NCBI GenBank assembly: GCA_027186245.1 | Contig: CP114483.1 | Span: forward strand, 16,450,220-16,514,219 | Reading direction: 5' to 3' | DNA: 64,000 bases | Origin: Coriaria nepalensis | Taxonomy: Eukaryota > Streptophyta > Magnoliopsida > Cucurbitales > Coriariaceae | Part shown: positions 34,090-46,724 of the stretch, piece by piece | Layout: each line of letters begins with the position of its first letter | Position numbering within the stretch: the first letter of the stretch is position 1 | Translations under genes and position numbers: made by a program | The notes under the pieces: model-generated | What the model was told of the DNA's origin: nothing | Databases searched by the model: none | The model's input: only the letters and a program-made list of their open reading frames with translations

Positions 34090-37000
34090 GTTATGCACGA
34101 AAGTCATGTTTAAAAGGTGAATTTCGTCTGAAGTGATTTAGAATGATTTAATGAGTAAAAGAGATGCAATAATATGACTTTAACACTAAAAAAATGCATA
34201 GTTGCCTTCAGTAGATCAATTGCAAGTCATGCATTAAAGTCGTGTTTTAAATGCGAAAATAGAACTAGTTCAAAGTGCTTTCAAACAATTTAATGATCTA
34301 AAAAGACTGAATGATATGCACTTTAAGGCTAAAATAATGGATTGTTGTATTCAATAGATTAATTGCAGGTTATGTAAGAAAATTATTTTTGAAGGGCAAA
34401 AATAAAATTCGTTCGAATTCATTTATAATGATTTAATGACTAGAAGAGCCTCAATGACATGATTTTAACGCTAAGTAAATGTATAGTTGCCTTCAGTAGA
34501 TCAACTGCAAGTTATGCACGAAAGTCATGTTTAAAAGCTGAATTTCGTCTGAAGTGATTTAGAATGATTTAATTGGTAAAAGAGATGCAATAATTTGACT
34601 TTAACACTAAAAAAATGCATAGTTTCCTTCAGTAGATCAATTGCAAGTTATGCATGAAAGTCATGTTTTAAATGCAAAAATAGAATTAGTTCGGAGTGCT
34701 TTCAAACAATTTAATGATCTAAAAAGACTGAATGATATGCTCTTTAAGGCTAAAATAATGCATTGTTGTATTCAATAGATTAATTGCAGGTGATGTAAGA
34801 AAATCATATTTGAAGGGCAAAAATATAATTCGTGCGAATTCATTTATAATTATTTAATGACTAGAAGAGCCTCAATGACATGATTTTAACGCTAAGTAAA
34901 TGTATAGTTGCCTTCAGTAGATCAACTGCAAGTTATGCACGAAAGTCATGTTTAAAAGGTGAATTTCGTCTGAAGTGATTTAGAATGATTTAATGAGTAA
35001 AAGAGATGCAATAATATGACTTTAACACTAAAAAAATGCATAGTTGCCTTCAGTAGATCAATTGCAAGTCATGCATGAAAGTCGTGTTTTAAATGCGGAA
35101 ATAGAACTAGTTCGAAGTGCTTTCAAACAATTTAATGATCTAAAAAGACTGAATGATATGCTCTTTAAGGCTAAAGTAATGCATTGTTGTCTTCAATAGA
35201 TTAATTGCAGGTGATGTAAGAAAATCATGTTTGAAGGGCAAAAATATAATTCGTTCGAATTCATTTATAATGATTTAATGACTAGAAGAGCCTGAATGAC
35301 ATGATTTTAACGCTTAGTAAATGTATAGTTGCCTTCAATAGATCAATTGCAAGTTATGCTCAAAAGTCATGTTTAAAAGGTGAATTTCGTCTGAAGTGAT
35401 TTAGAATGATTTAATGAGTAAAAGAGATGCAATAATATGACTTTAACACTAAAAAAATGCACAGTTGCCTTCAGTAGATCAATTGCAAGTCATGCATGAA
35501 AGTCGTGTTTTAAATGCGTAAATAGATCTAGTTCAGAGTGCTTTCAAACAATTTAATGATCTAAAAAGACTGAATGATATGCACTTTAAGGCTAAAATAA
35601 TGCATTGTTGCATTCAATAGATTAATTGCAGGTTATGTAAGAAAATCATTTTTGAAGGGCAAAAATAAAATTCGTTCGAATTCATTTATAATGATTTAAT
35701 GACTAGAAGAGCCTCAATGACATGATTTTAACGCTAAGTAAATGTATAGTTGCCTTCAGTAGATCAACTGCAAGTTATGCACGAAAGTCATGTTTAAAAG
35801 GTGAATTTCGTCTGAAGTGATTTAGAATGATTTAATGGGTAAAAGAGATGCAATAATATGACTTTAACACTAAAAAAATGCATAGTTTCCTTCAGTAGAT
35901 CAATTGCAAGTTATGCATGAAAGTCGTGTTTTAAATGCGAATATAGAATTAGTTCGAAGTGCTTCCAAACAATTTAATGACCTAAAAAGACTGAATGATA
36001 TGCTCTTTAAGGCTAAAGTAATGCATTGTTGTATTCAATAGATTAATTGCAGGTGATGTAAGAAAATAATGTTTGAAGGGCAAAAATATAATTCGTTCGA
36101 ATTCATTTATAATGATTTAATGACTAGAAGAGCCTCAATGACATGATTTTAACGCTTAGGAAATGTATAGTTGCCTTCAGTAGATCAACTGCAAGTTATG
36201 CTCGAAAGTCATGTTTAAAAGGTGAATTTCGTCTGAAGTGATTTAGAATGATTTAATGAGTAAAAGAGATGCAATAATATGACTTTAACACTAAAAAAAT
36301 GCATAGTTGCCTTCAGTAGATCAATTGCAAGTAATGCATGAAAGTCGTGTTTTAAATGCGAAAATAGAACTAGTTCGAAGTGCTTTCAAACAATTTAATG
36401 ATCTAAAAAGACTGAATGATATGCTCTTTAAGGCTAAAGTAATGCATTGTTGTCTTCAATAGATTAATTGCAGGTGATGTAAGAAAATCATGTTTGAAGG
36501 GCAAAAATATAATTCGTTCGAATTCATTTATAATGATTTAATGACTAGAAGAGCCTGAATTACATGATTTTAACGCTTAGTAAATGTATAGTTGCCTTCA
36601 ATAGATCAATTGCAAGTTATGCTCGAAAGTCATGTTTAAAAGGTGAATTTCGTCTGAAGTGATTTAGAATGATTTAATGAGTAAAAGAGATGCAATAATT
36701 TGACTTTAACACTAAAAAAATGCATAGTTTCCTTCAGTAGATCAATTGCAAGTGATGCATGAAAGTCGTGTTTTAAATGCGAAAATAGAATTAGTTCTAA
36801 GTGCTTTCAAACAATTTAATGATCTAAAAAGACTGAATGATATACTCTTTAAGGCTAAAATAATGCATTGTTGTATTCAATAGATTAATTGCAGGTTATG
36901 TAAGAAAATCATTTTTGAAGGGCAAAAATATAATTCGTGCGAATTCATTTATAATTATTTAATGACTAGAAGAGCCTCAATGACATGATTTTAACGCTAA

Positions 37001-38299
37001 GTAAATGTATAGTTGCCTTCAGTAGATCAACTGCAAGTTATGCACGAAAGTCATGTTTAAAAGGTGAATTTCGTCTGAAGTGATTTAGAATGATTTAATG
37101 GGTAAAAGAGATGCAATAATATGACTTTAACACTAAAAAAATGCATAGTTTCCTTCAGTAGATCAATTGCAAGTTATGCATGAAAGTCGTGTTTTAAATG
37201 CGAATATAGAATTAGTTCGAAGTGCTTCCAAACAATTTAATGACCTAAAAAGACTGAATGATATGCTCTTTAAGGCTAAAGTAATGCATTGTTGTATTCA
37301 ATAGATTAATTGCAGGTGATGTAAGAAAATCATGTTTGAAGGGCAAAAATATAATTCGTTCGAATTCATTTATAATGATTTAATGACTAGAAGAGCCTCA
37401 ATGACATGATTTTAACGCTAAGGAAATGTATAGTTGCCTTCAGTAGATCAACTGCAAGTTATGCTCGAAAGTCATGTATAAAAGGTGAATTTCGTCTGAA
37501 GTGATTTAGAATGATTTAATGAGTAAAAGAGATGCAATAATATGACTTTAACACTAAAAAAATGCATAGTTGCCTTCAGTAGATCAATTGCAAGTCATGC
37601 ATGAAAGTTGTGTTTTAAATGCGTAAATAGATCTAGTTCGAAGTGCTTTCAAACAATTTAATAATCTAAAAAGACTGAATGATATGCTCTTTAAGGCTAA
37701 AATAATGCATTGTTGCATTCAATAGATTAATTGCAGGTGATGTAAGAAAATCATGTTTGAAGGGCAAAAATATAATTCGTTCGAATTCATTTATAATGAT
37801 TTAATGACTAGAAGAGCCTCAATGACATGATTTTAACGCTAACTAAATGTATAGTTGCCTTCACTAGATCAACTGCAAGTTATGCACGAAAGTCATGTTT
37901 AAAAGGTGAATTTCGTCTGAAGTGATTTAGAATGATTTAATGGGTAAAAGAGATGCAATAATTTGACTTTAACACTAAAAAAATGCATAGTTTCCTTCAG
38001 TAGATCAATTGCAAGTTATGCATGAAAGTCGTGTTTTAAATGCAAAAATAGAATTAGTTCGGAGTGCTTTCAAACAATTTAATGATCTAAAAAGACTGAA
38101 TGATATGCTCTTTAAGGCTAAAATAATGCATTGTTGTATTCAATAGATTAATTGCAGGTGATGTAAGAAAATCATATTTGAAGGGCAAAAATATAATTCG
38201 TGCGAATTCATTTATAATTATTTAATGACTAGAAGAGCCTCAATGACATGATTTTAACGCTAAGTAAATGTATAGTTGCCTTCAGTAGATCAACTGCAA
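34090..38299 (-). repeat. Segmental duplication 4, copy 2 (4,210 bp, 10 HORs)
   Basis: Second copy of 29880-34089. The offset stays at 4210 bp on both sides of a divergent patch at 36699-36957, so the patch replaced sequence without changing length. Private changes elsewhere are few: AATTGGTAAAAG near 34572, ATGCTCAAAAG near 35358, and AAAAGAGATG at about 36262 where copy 1 has AAACAGATG. Confidence 0.92.
36699..36957 (-). repeat. Converted patch inside duplication 4, copy 2
   Basis: Where copy 1 (32489-32747) has AAATGCACAGTTGCC, GCGTAAATAGATC and TGCACTTTAAGG, this stretch has AATTTGACTTTAAC, GTTCTAAGTGC and GATATACTCTTTAAG. These match 23657-23870, about 13.04 kb upstream (31 HORs). Its right end has TTCGTGCGAATTC with ATAATTATTT, as in units near 30635 and 33990. 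Both flanks return to the copy-1 sequence in register. Gene conversion or a double exchange explains this best. Confidence 0.78.
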
Positions 38300-39290
38300 G
38301 TTATGCACGAAAGTCATGTTTAAAAGGTGAATTTCGTCTGAAGTGATTTAGAATGATTTAATGAGTAAAAGAGATGCAATAATATGACTTTAACACTAAA
38401 AAAATGCATAGTTGCCTTCAGTAGATCAATTGCAAGTCATGCATGAAAGTCGTGTTTTAAATGCAAAAATAGAACTAGTTCGAAGTGCTTTCAAACAATT
38501 TAATGATCTAAAAAGACTGAATGATATGCTCTTTAAGGCTAAAGTAATGCATTGTTGTCTTCAATAGATTAATTGCAGGTGATGTAAGAAAATCATGTTT
38601 GAAGGGCAAAAATATAATTCGTTCGAATTCATTTATAATGATTTAATGACTAGAAGAGCCTGAATGACATGATTTTAACGCTTAGTAAATGTATAGTTGC
38701 CTTCAATAGATCAATTGCAAGTTATGCTCGAAAGTCATGTTTAAAAGGTGAATTTCGTCTGAAGTGATTTAGAATGATTTAATGAGTAAAAGAGATGCAA
38801 TAATATGACTTTAACAGTAAAAAAATGCACAGTTGCCTTCAGTAGATCAATTGCAAGTCATGCATGAAAGTCGTGTTTTAAATGCGTAAATAGATCTAGT
38901 TCGAAGTGCTTTCAAACAATTTAATGATCTAAAAAGACTGAATGATATGCACTTTAAGGCTAAAATAATGCATTGTTGCATTCAATAGATTAATTGCAGG
39001 TTATGTAAGAAAATCATTTTTGAAGGGCAAAAATAAAATTCGTTCGAATTCAATTATAATGATTTAATGACTAGAAGAGCCTCAATGACATGATTTTAAC
39101 GCTAAGTAAATGTATAGTTGCCTTCAGTAGATCAACTGCAAGTTATGCACGAAAGTCATGTTTAGAAGGTGAATTTCGTCTGAAGTGATTTAGAATGATT
39201 TAATGGGTAAAAGAGATGCAATAATATGACTTTAACACTAAAAAAATGCATAGTTTCCTTCAGTAGATCAATTGCAAGTTATGCATGAAA
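38300..39290 (-). repeat. Third, partial copy of duplication 4 sequence
   Basis: It matches 34932-35922 at offset 3368 (8 HORs), including CCTGAATGACATG (38659), CGCTTAGTAAATG (38680), ATGCACAGTTGCC (38825) and GCGTAAATAGATC (38884). Divergent sites are AATGCAAAAATAGAAC where the other copies have GCGGAAATAG, and AACAGTAAAAA near 38815. The match fades near 39300, where TTTATATGCGAAAATAAAAC begins. Confidence 0.78.
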
Positions 39291-41089
39291 GTCGTGTTTT
39301 ATATGCGAAAATAAAACTAGTTCGAAGTGCTTTCAAACAATTTAATGATCTGAAAAGACTGAATGATATGCTCTTTAAGGCTAAAATAATGCATTGTTGT
39401 CTTCAATAGATTAATTGCAGGTTATGTAAGAAAATCATTTCTGAAGGGCAAAAATATAATTCGTGCGAATTCATTTATAATTATTTAATGACTAGAAGAG
39501 CCTCAATGACATGATTTTAAGGCTAAGTAAATGTATAGTTGCGTTCAATAGATCAACTGCAAGTTATGCACGAAAGTCACGTTTAAAAGGTGAATTTCGT
39601 CTGAAGTGATTTAGAATGATTTAATGAGTAAAAGAGATGCAATAATATGACTTTAACACTAAAAAAATGCATACTTGCCTTTAGTAGATCAATTGCAAGT
39701 CATGCATGAAAGTCGTGTTTTAAATGCGAAAATAGAACTAGTTCGAAGTGCTTTCAAACAATTTAATGATCTAAAAAGACTGAATGATATGCTCTTTCAG
39801 GCTAAAGTAATGCATTGTTGTCTTCAATAGATTAATTGCAGGTGATGTAAGAAAATCATGTTTGAAGGGCAAAAATATAATTCGTTCGAATTCATTTATA
39901 ATGATTTAATGACTAGAAGAGCCTCAATGACATGATTTTAACGCTTAGTAAATGTATAGTTGCCTTCAATAGATCAATTGCAAGTTATGCTCGAAAGTCA
40001 TGTTTAAAAGGTGAATTTCGTCTGAAGTGATTTAGAATGATTTAGTGAGTAAAAGAGATGCAATATATGACTTTAACACTAAAAAAATGTGTAGTTGCCT
40101 TCAGTAGATCAATTGCAAGTTATGCATGAAAGTCGTGTTTTAAATGCGAAAATAGAATTAGTTCGAAGTGCTTCCAAACAATTTAATGATCTAAAAAGAC
40201 TGAATGATATGCTCTTTAAGGCTAAAATAATGCATTGTTGTCTTCAATAGATTAATTGCAGGTGATGTAAGAAAATCATGTTTGAAGGGCAAAAATATAA
40301 TTCGTTCGAATTCATTTATAATGATTTAATGACTAGAAGAGCCTCAATGACATGATTTTAACGCTAAGTAAATGTATAGTTGCGTTCAATAGATCAACTG
40401 CAAGTTATGCACGAAAGTCATGTTTAAAAGGTGAATTTCGTCTGAAGTGATTTAGAATGATTTAATGAGTAAAAGAGATGCAATAATATGACTTTAACAC
40501 TAAAAAAATGCATACTTGCCTTCAGTAGATCAATTGCAAGTTTTGCATGAAAGTCGTGTTTTATATGCGAAAATAAAACTAGTTCGAAGTGCTTTCAAAC
40601 AATTTAATGATCTGAAAAGACTGAATGATATGCTCTTTAAGGCTAAAATAATGCATTGTTGTCTTCAATAGATTAATTGCAGGTTATGTAAGAAAATCAT
40701 TTCTGAAGGGCAAAAATATAATTCGTTCGAATTCATTTATAATGATTTAATGACTCGAAGAGCCTCACTGACATGATTTTAACGCTAAGTAAAGGTATAG
40801 TTGCCTTCAGTAGATCAACTGCAAGTTATGCACGAAAGTCATGTTTAAAAGGTGAATTTCGTCTGAAGTGATTTAGAATGATTTAATGGGTAAAAGAGAT
40901 GCAATAATATGACTTTAACACTAAAAAAATGCATAGTTTCCTTCAGTAGATCGCTTGCAAGTTATGCATGAAAGTTGTGTTTTAAATGCGAAAATAGAAC
41001 TAGTTCGAAGTGCTTTCAAACAATTTAATGATCTAAAAAGACTGAATGATATGCTCTTTAAGGCTAAAATAATGCATTGTTGTATTCAA

Positions 41090-41510
41090 TAGATTAATTG
41101 CAGGTTATGTAAGAAAATCATGTTTGAAGGGCAAAAATATAATTCGTTCGAATTCATTTATAATGATTTAATGACTAGAAGAGCCTCAATGACATGATTT
41201 TAACGCTAAGTAAATGTATAGTTGCCTTCAGTAGATCAACTGCAAGTTATGCACGAAAGTCATGTTTAAAAGGTGAATTTCGTCTGAAGTGATTTAGAAT
41301 GATTTAATGGGTAAAAGAGATGCAATAATATGACTTTAACACTAAAAAAATGCATAGTTTCCTACAGTAGATCAATTGCAAGTTATGCAAGAAAGTCGTG
41401 TTTTAAATGCGAAAATAGAATTAGTTCAAAGTGCTTTCAAACAATTTAATGATCTAAAAAGACTGAATGATATGCTCTTTAAGGCTAAAATAATGCATTG
41501 TTGTATTCAG
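41090..41510 (-). other. One whole HOR present in copy 1 and absent from copy 2 of duplication 5
   Basis: In copy 2, sequence matching up to about 41090 (near 54576) joins directly to sequence matching from about 41510. Exactly one 421 bp unit differs. The missing unit carries CATGTTTGAAGGG and an AAGAAAGTCG variant near 41390. Either a unit was lost from copy 2 or gained in copy 1 by unequal exchange. The breakpoints cannot be placed exactly because the flanks are nearly identical. Confidence 0.85.
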
Positions 41511-42330
41511 TAGATTAATTGCAGGTTATGTAAGAAAATCATTTTTGAAGGGCAAAATATAATTCGTTGGAATTCATTTATAATGATTTAATGACTAGAA
41601 GAGCCTTAATGACATGATTTTAACGCTAAGTAAATGTATAGTTGCCTTCAATAGATCAACTGCAAGTTATGCACGAAAGTCATGTTTAAAAGGTGAATTT
41701 CGTCTGAAGTGATTTAGAATGATTTAATGGGTAAAAGAGATGCAATAATATGACTTTAACACTAAAAAAATGCATAGTTACCTTCAGTAGATCAATTGCA
41801 AGTCATGCACGAAAGTTGTGTTTTAAATGCGAAAATAGAACTAGTTCGAAGTGCTTGCAAACAATTTAATGATCTAAAAAGACTGAATGATATGCTCTTT
41901 AAGGCTAAAATAATGCATTGTTGTCTTCAATAGATTAATTGCAGGTGATGTAAGAAAATCATGTTTGAAGGGCAAAAATATAATTCGTTCGAATTCATTT
42001 ATAATGATTTAATGACTAGAAGAGCCTCAATGACATGATTTTAACGTTAAGTAAATGTATAGTTGCCTTCAATAGATCAACTGCAAGTTATGCACGAAAG
42101 TCATGTTTAAAAGGTGAATTTCGTCTGAAGTGATTTAGAATGATTTAGTGAGTATGAGAGATGCAATAATATCACTTTAACACTAAAAAAATGCATAGTT
42201 GCCTTCAATAGATCAATTGCAAGTCATGCATGAAAGTCGTGTTTTAAATGCGAAAATAGAACTAGTTCGAAGTGCTTTCAAACAATTTAATGATCTCAAA
42301 AGACTGAATGATATGCTCTTTAAGGCTAAA

Positions 42331-42360
42331 ATAATGCATTGTATCACTCAGTCTTTTCAA
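42331..42360. other. Switch from inverted type A to forward type B (first copy)
   Basis: Inverted type A sequence continues through TAATGCATTGT (to 42342). The next bases, ATCACTCAGTCTTTTCAATC (from 42343), are forward type B monomer 2. Both partners have an ATGCAT palindrome close to the breakpoint, because AATGCATTATTTTA in the forward unit is complementary to TAAAATAATGCATT in the inverted unit. The change of strand and of subfamily fall at the same base. Confidence 0.88.
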
Positions 42361-42525
42361 TCATTAAATTGTTTGAAGGCACTTCGAACCAATTCTCTTT
42401 TTGCATTTAAAACGCGACTTTCATGCATAACTTGCAATTGATCTATTGAAGGCAACTATGCATTTTTTTAGCCTCAAAGTCATATTATTGCGTCTCTTTT
42501 AGTCATTAAATCTTTCTAAATAACT

Positions 42526-45044
42526 TCGAACGAAATTCGGCATTTGAACATGACTTTTGTGCGTAACTTGCAGTTGATCTATTCAAGTCAACAATGCATT
42601 TGTTTAGCCTTAAAGTCATGCCAATGAGTCTCTTCTACTCGTTAAATCATTCTAAATTAAGTCGAACGAATTCTATTTTCGCCCTTCAAACATTATTTTT
42701 TTACATAACTTGCAATTAATCTATTGAAGACAACAATGCATTATTTTACCATTAAAAAGCATATCACTCAGTCTTTTCAATCATTAAATTGTTTGAAGGC
42801 ACTTCGAACCAATTCTCTTTTTGCATTTACAACGCGACTTTCATGCATAACTTGCAATTGATCTATTGAAGGCAACTATACATTTTTTTAGCCTTAAAGT
42901 CATATTTTTGCGTCTCTTTTAGTCAGAAAATCAATCTAAATCACTTCGAACGAAATTCGGCCTTTAAATATGACTTTCGTGCATAACTTGCAGTTGATCT
43001 ATTGAAGGCAACAATGCATTTGTTTAGCCTTTAAGTCATGTAACTGAGTCTCTTCGAGTCATTAAATCATTCTAAATTAAGTCGAACGAATTCTATTTGT
43101 GCCCTTCAAACATTATTTTCTTACATAACTTGCAGTTAATCTATTGAAGACAAGAATGCATTATTTTACCATTAAAAAGCATATCACTCAGTCTTTTCAA
43201 TCATTAAATTGTTTGAAGGCAGTTCGAACCAATTCTCTTTTTGCATTTAAAACGCGACTTTCATGCATAACTTGCAATTGATCTATTGAAGGCAACTATA
43301 CATTTTTTTAGCCTTAAAGTCATATTTTTGCGTCTCTTTTAGTCAGAAAATCATTCTAAATCACTTCGAACGAAATTCGGCATTTGAACATGATTTTCGT
43401 GCATAACTTGCAGTTGATATATTCAAGTCAACAATGCATTTGTTTAGCCTTAAAGTCATGTCAATGAGTCTCTTCTAGTCGTTAAATGATTCTAAATTAA
43501 GTCGAACGAATTCTATTTTTTCCCTTCAAAAATGATTTTATTACATAACCTGCAATTAATCTATTGAAGACAACAATGCATTATTTTACAATTAAAAAGC
43601 ATATCACTCAGTCTTTTCAATCATTAAATTGTTTGAAGGCACTTCGGACCATATCTCTTTTTGCATTTAAAAGGCGACTTTCATGCATAACTTGCAATTG
43701 ATCTATTGAAGGCAACTATGCATTTTTTTAGCCTCAAAGTCATATTATTGCGTCTCTTTTAGTCATTAAATCTTTCTAAATCACTTCGAACAAAATTCGG
43801 CATTTGAACATGACTTTTGTGCATAACTTGCAGTTGATCTATTCAAGTCAACAATGCATTTGTTTAGCCTTAAAGTCATGTCAACGAGTCTCTTCTACTC
43901 GTTAAATCATTCTAAATTAAGTCGAACGAATTCTATTTTCGCCCTTCAAACATTATTTTTTTACATAACTTGCAATTAATCTATTGAAGACAACAATGCA
44001 TTATTTTACCATTAAAAAGCATATCACTCAGTCTTTTCAATCATTAAATTGTTTGAAGGCACTTCGAACCAATTCTCTTTTTGCATTTAAAACGCGACTT
44101 TCATGCATAACTTGCAATTGATCTATTGAAGGCAACTATGCATTTTTTTAGCCTCAAAGTCATATTATTGCGTCTCTTTTAGTCATTAAATCTTTCTAAA
44201 TCAGTTCGAACGAAATTCGGCCTTTAAATATGATTTTCGTGCATAACTTGCAGTTGATCTATTGAAGGCAACAATGCATTTGTTTAGCCTTTAAGTCATG
44301 TATTGAGGCTCTTCGAGTCATTAAATCATTCTAAATTAAGTCGAACGAATTTTATTTGTGCCCTTCAAACATTATTTTCTTACATAACTTGCAGTTAATC
44401 TATTGAAGACAACAATGCATTATTTTACCATTAAAAAGCATATCACTCAGTCTTTTCAATCATTAAATTGTTTGAAGGCAGTTCGAACCAATTCTCTTTT
44501 TGCATTTAAAACGCGACTTTCATGAATAACTTGCAATTGATCTATTGAAGGCAACTATACATTTTTTTAGCCTTAAAGTCATATTTTTGCGTCTCTTTTA
44601 GTCAGAAAATCATTCTAAATCACTTCGAACGAAATTCGGCATTTGAACATGACTTTCGTGCATAACTTGCAGTTGATCTATTCAAGTCAACAATGCATTT
44701 GTTTAGCCTTAAAGTCATGTCAATGAGTCTCTTCTAGTCGTTAAATGATTCTAAATTAAGTCGAACGAATTCTATTTTTTCCGTTCAAAAATGATTTTAT
44801 TACATAACCTGCAATTAATCTATTGAAGACAACAATGCATTATTTTACCATTCAAAAGCATATCACTCAGTCTTTTCAATCATTAAATTGTTTGAAGGCA
44901 CTTCGGACCATATCTCTTTTTGCATTTAAAAGGCGACTTTCATGCATAACTTGCAATTGATCTATTGAAGGCAACTATGCATTTTTTTAGCCTCAAAGTC
45001 ATATTATTGCGTCTCTTTTAGTCATTAAATCTTTCTAAATCACT
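42526..45044 (+). repeat. Nine-monomer super-repeat (two copies of b3-b2-b1, 1,260 bp each)
   Basis: Units at 42526, 42946 and 43366 are haplotypes b3, b2 and b1. Units at 43786, 44206 and 44625 repeat that order. A third b3 follows at 45045, after which the pattern breaks into successive b1 units. The second copy is 1 bp shorter because its b2 unit has lost a base in CATGTATTGAGGCTC (44297). Confidence 0.83.
43366..43785 (+). repeat. Reference type B higher-order repeat unit (420 bp trimer)
   Basis: The monomers are 43366-43501 (136 bp), 43502-43643 (142 bp) and 43644-43785 (142 bp). In type B all three monomers open with a form of TCGAACSAA followed by TTC, so the monomer boundary is clearer than in type A. 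The CTTGCAR or CCTGCAA anchors are at 43407, 43549 and 43691, and the next is at 43827. One GAATTC lies in monomer 2 (43508-43513). Confidence 0.92.
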
Positions 45045-46724
45045 TCGAACAAAATTCTGCATTTGAACATGACTTTTGTGCATAACTTGCAGTTGATCTA
45101 TTCAAGTCAACAATGCATTTGTTTAGCCTTAAAGTCATGTCAACGAGTCTCTTCTACTCGTTAAATCATTCTAAATTAAGTCGAACGAATTCTATTTTCG
45201 CCCTTCAAACATTATTTTCTTACATAACTTGCAATTAATCTATTGAAGACAACAAAGCATTATTTTACCATTAAAAAGCATATCACTCAGTCTTTTCAAT
45301 CATTAAATTGTTTGAAGGCACTTCGAACCAATTCTCTTTTTGCATTTAAAACGCGACTTTCATGCATAACTTGCAATTGATCTATTGAAGGCAACTATAC
45401 ATTTTTTTAGCCTTAAAGTCATATTTTTGCGTCTCTTTTAGTCAGAAAATCATTCTAAATCACTTCGAACGAAATTCGGCATTTGAACATGACTTTCGTG
45501 CATAACTTGCAGTTGATCTATTCAAGTCAACAATGCATTTGTTTAGCCTTAAAGTCATGTCAATGAGTCTCTTCTAGTCGTTAAATGATTCTAAATTAAG
45601 TCGAACGAATTCTATTTTTTCCCTTCAAACATGATTTTATTACATAACCTGCAATTAATCTATTGAAGACAACAATGCATTATTTTACCATTAAAAAGCA
45701 TATCACTCAGTCTTTTCAATCATTAAATTGTTTGAAGGCACTTCGAACCAATTCTCTTTTTGCATTTAAAACGCGACTTTCATGCATAACTTGCAATTGA
45801 TCTATTGAAGGCAACTATACATTTTTTTAGCCTTAAAGTCATATTTTTGCGTCTCTTTTAGTCAAAAAATCATTCTAAATCACTTCGAACGAAATTCGGC
45901 ATTTGAACATGACTTTCGTGCATAACTTGCAGTTGATCTATTCAAGTCAACAATGCATTTGTTTAGCCTTAAAGTCATGTCAATGAGTCTCTTCTAGTCG
46001 TTAAATGATTCTAAATTAAGTCGAACGAATTCTATTTTTTCCCTTGAAACATGATTTTATTACATAACCTGCAATTAATCTATTGAAGACAACAATGAAT
46101 TATTTTACCATTAAAAAGCATGTCACTCAGTCTTTTCAATCATTAAATTGTTTGAAGGCACTTCCGACCATATCTCTTTTTGCATTTAAAACGCGACTTT
46201 CATGCATAACTTGCAGTTGATCTATTGAAGGCAACTATGCATTTTTTTAGCCTCAAAGTCATATTATTGCGTCTCTTTTAGTCATTAAATCTTTCTAAAT
46301 CACTTCGAACAAAATTCTGCATTTGAACATGACTTTCGTGCATAACTTGCAGTTGATCTATTCAAGTCAACAATGCATTTGTTTAGCCTTAAAGTCATGT
46401 CAATGAGTCTCTTCTAGTCGTTAAATGATTCTAAATTAAGTCGAACGAATTCTATTTTTTCCCTTCAAACATGATTTTATTACATAACCTGCAATTAATC
46501 TATTGAAGACAACAATGCATTATTTTACCATTAAAAAGCATATCACTCAGTCTTTTCAATCATTAAATTGTTTGAAGGCACTTCGAACCAATTCTCTTTT
46601 TGCATTTAAAACGCGACTTTCATGCATAACTTGCAATTGATCTATTGAAGGCAACTATACATTTTTTTAGCCTTAAAGTCATATTTTTGCGTCTCTTTTA
46701 GTCAAAAAATCATTCTAAATCACT

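Larger units (their letters stand above)
2574..42342 (-). repeat. Satellite array, HOR type A, inverted orientation (about 94 units)
   Basis: Uninterrupted head-to-tail 421 bp units, all inverted relative to 1-2573. The A-run motif ACACTAAAAAAATGCATAG recurs once per unit. Small indels change a few periods: the 3 bp insertion units near 4010, 8220, 9490 and 10750, a 1 bp loss near 18075, a shortened A run near 20310, and a 2 bp loss near 40064. No coding gene, RNA gene, transposon or unique sequence was seen in these 39.8 kb. The internal duplications are listed separately. Confidence 0.97.
39445..46305. repeat. Segmental duplication 5, copy 1 (spans an A/B orientation switch)
   Basis: It matches 52931-59370. 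The offset is 13486 bp up to about 41090 and 13065 bp from about 41510, a difference of exactly one 421 bp unit. Shared rare variants include AAGTCACGTTTAAAAGG (39575), TGCATACTTGCC (39669), GCAATATATGAC (40060), TTTATATGCG (40561), the A/B switch itself, and CATGTATTGAGGCTC (44297). Roughly ten substitutions were noticed over 6.4 kb (for example 39799, 40766, 41811, 42174), so the duplication is recent. Confidence 0.93.

Noticed and set aside
42199..42441. 80-codon open frame across the A/B orientation switch, repeated at 55264-55506
   Set aside because: It begins at TTG in inverted type A and ends in forward type B. The fusion comes from the junction, and the second copy comes from segmental duplication. 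It is not evidence of a gene.
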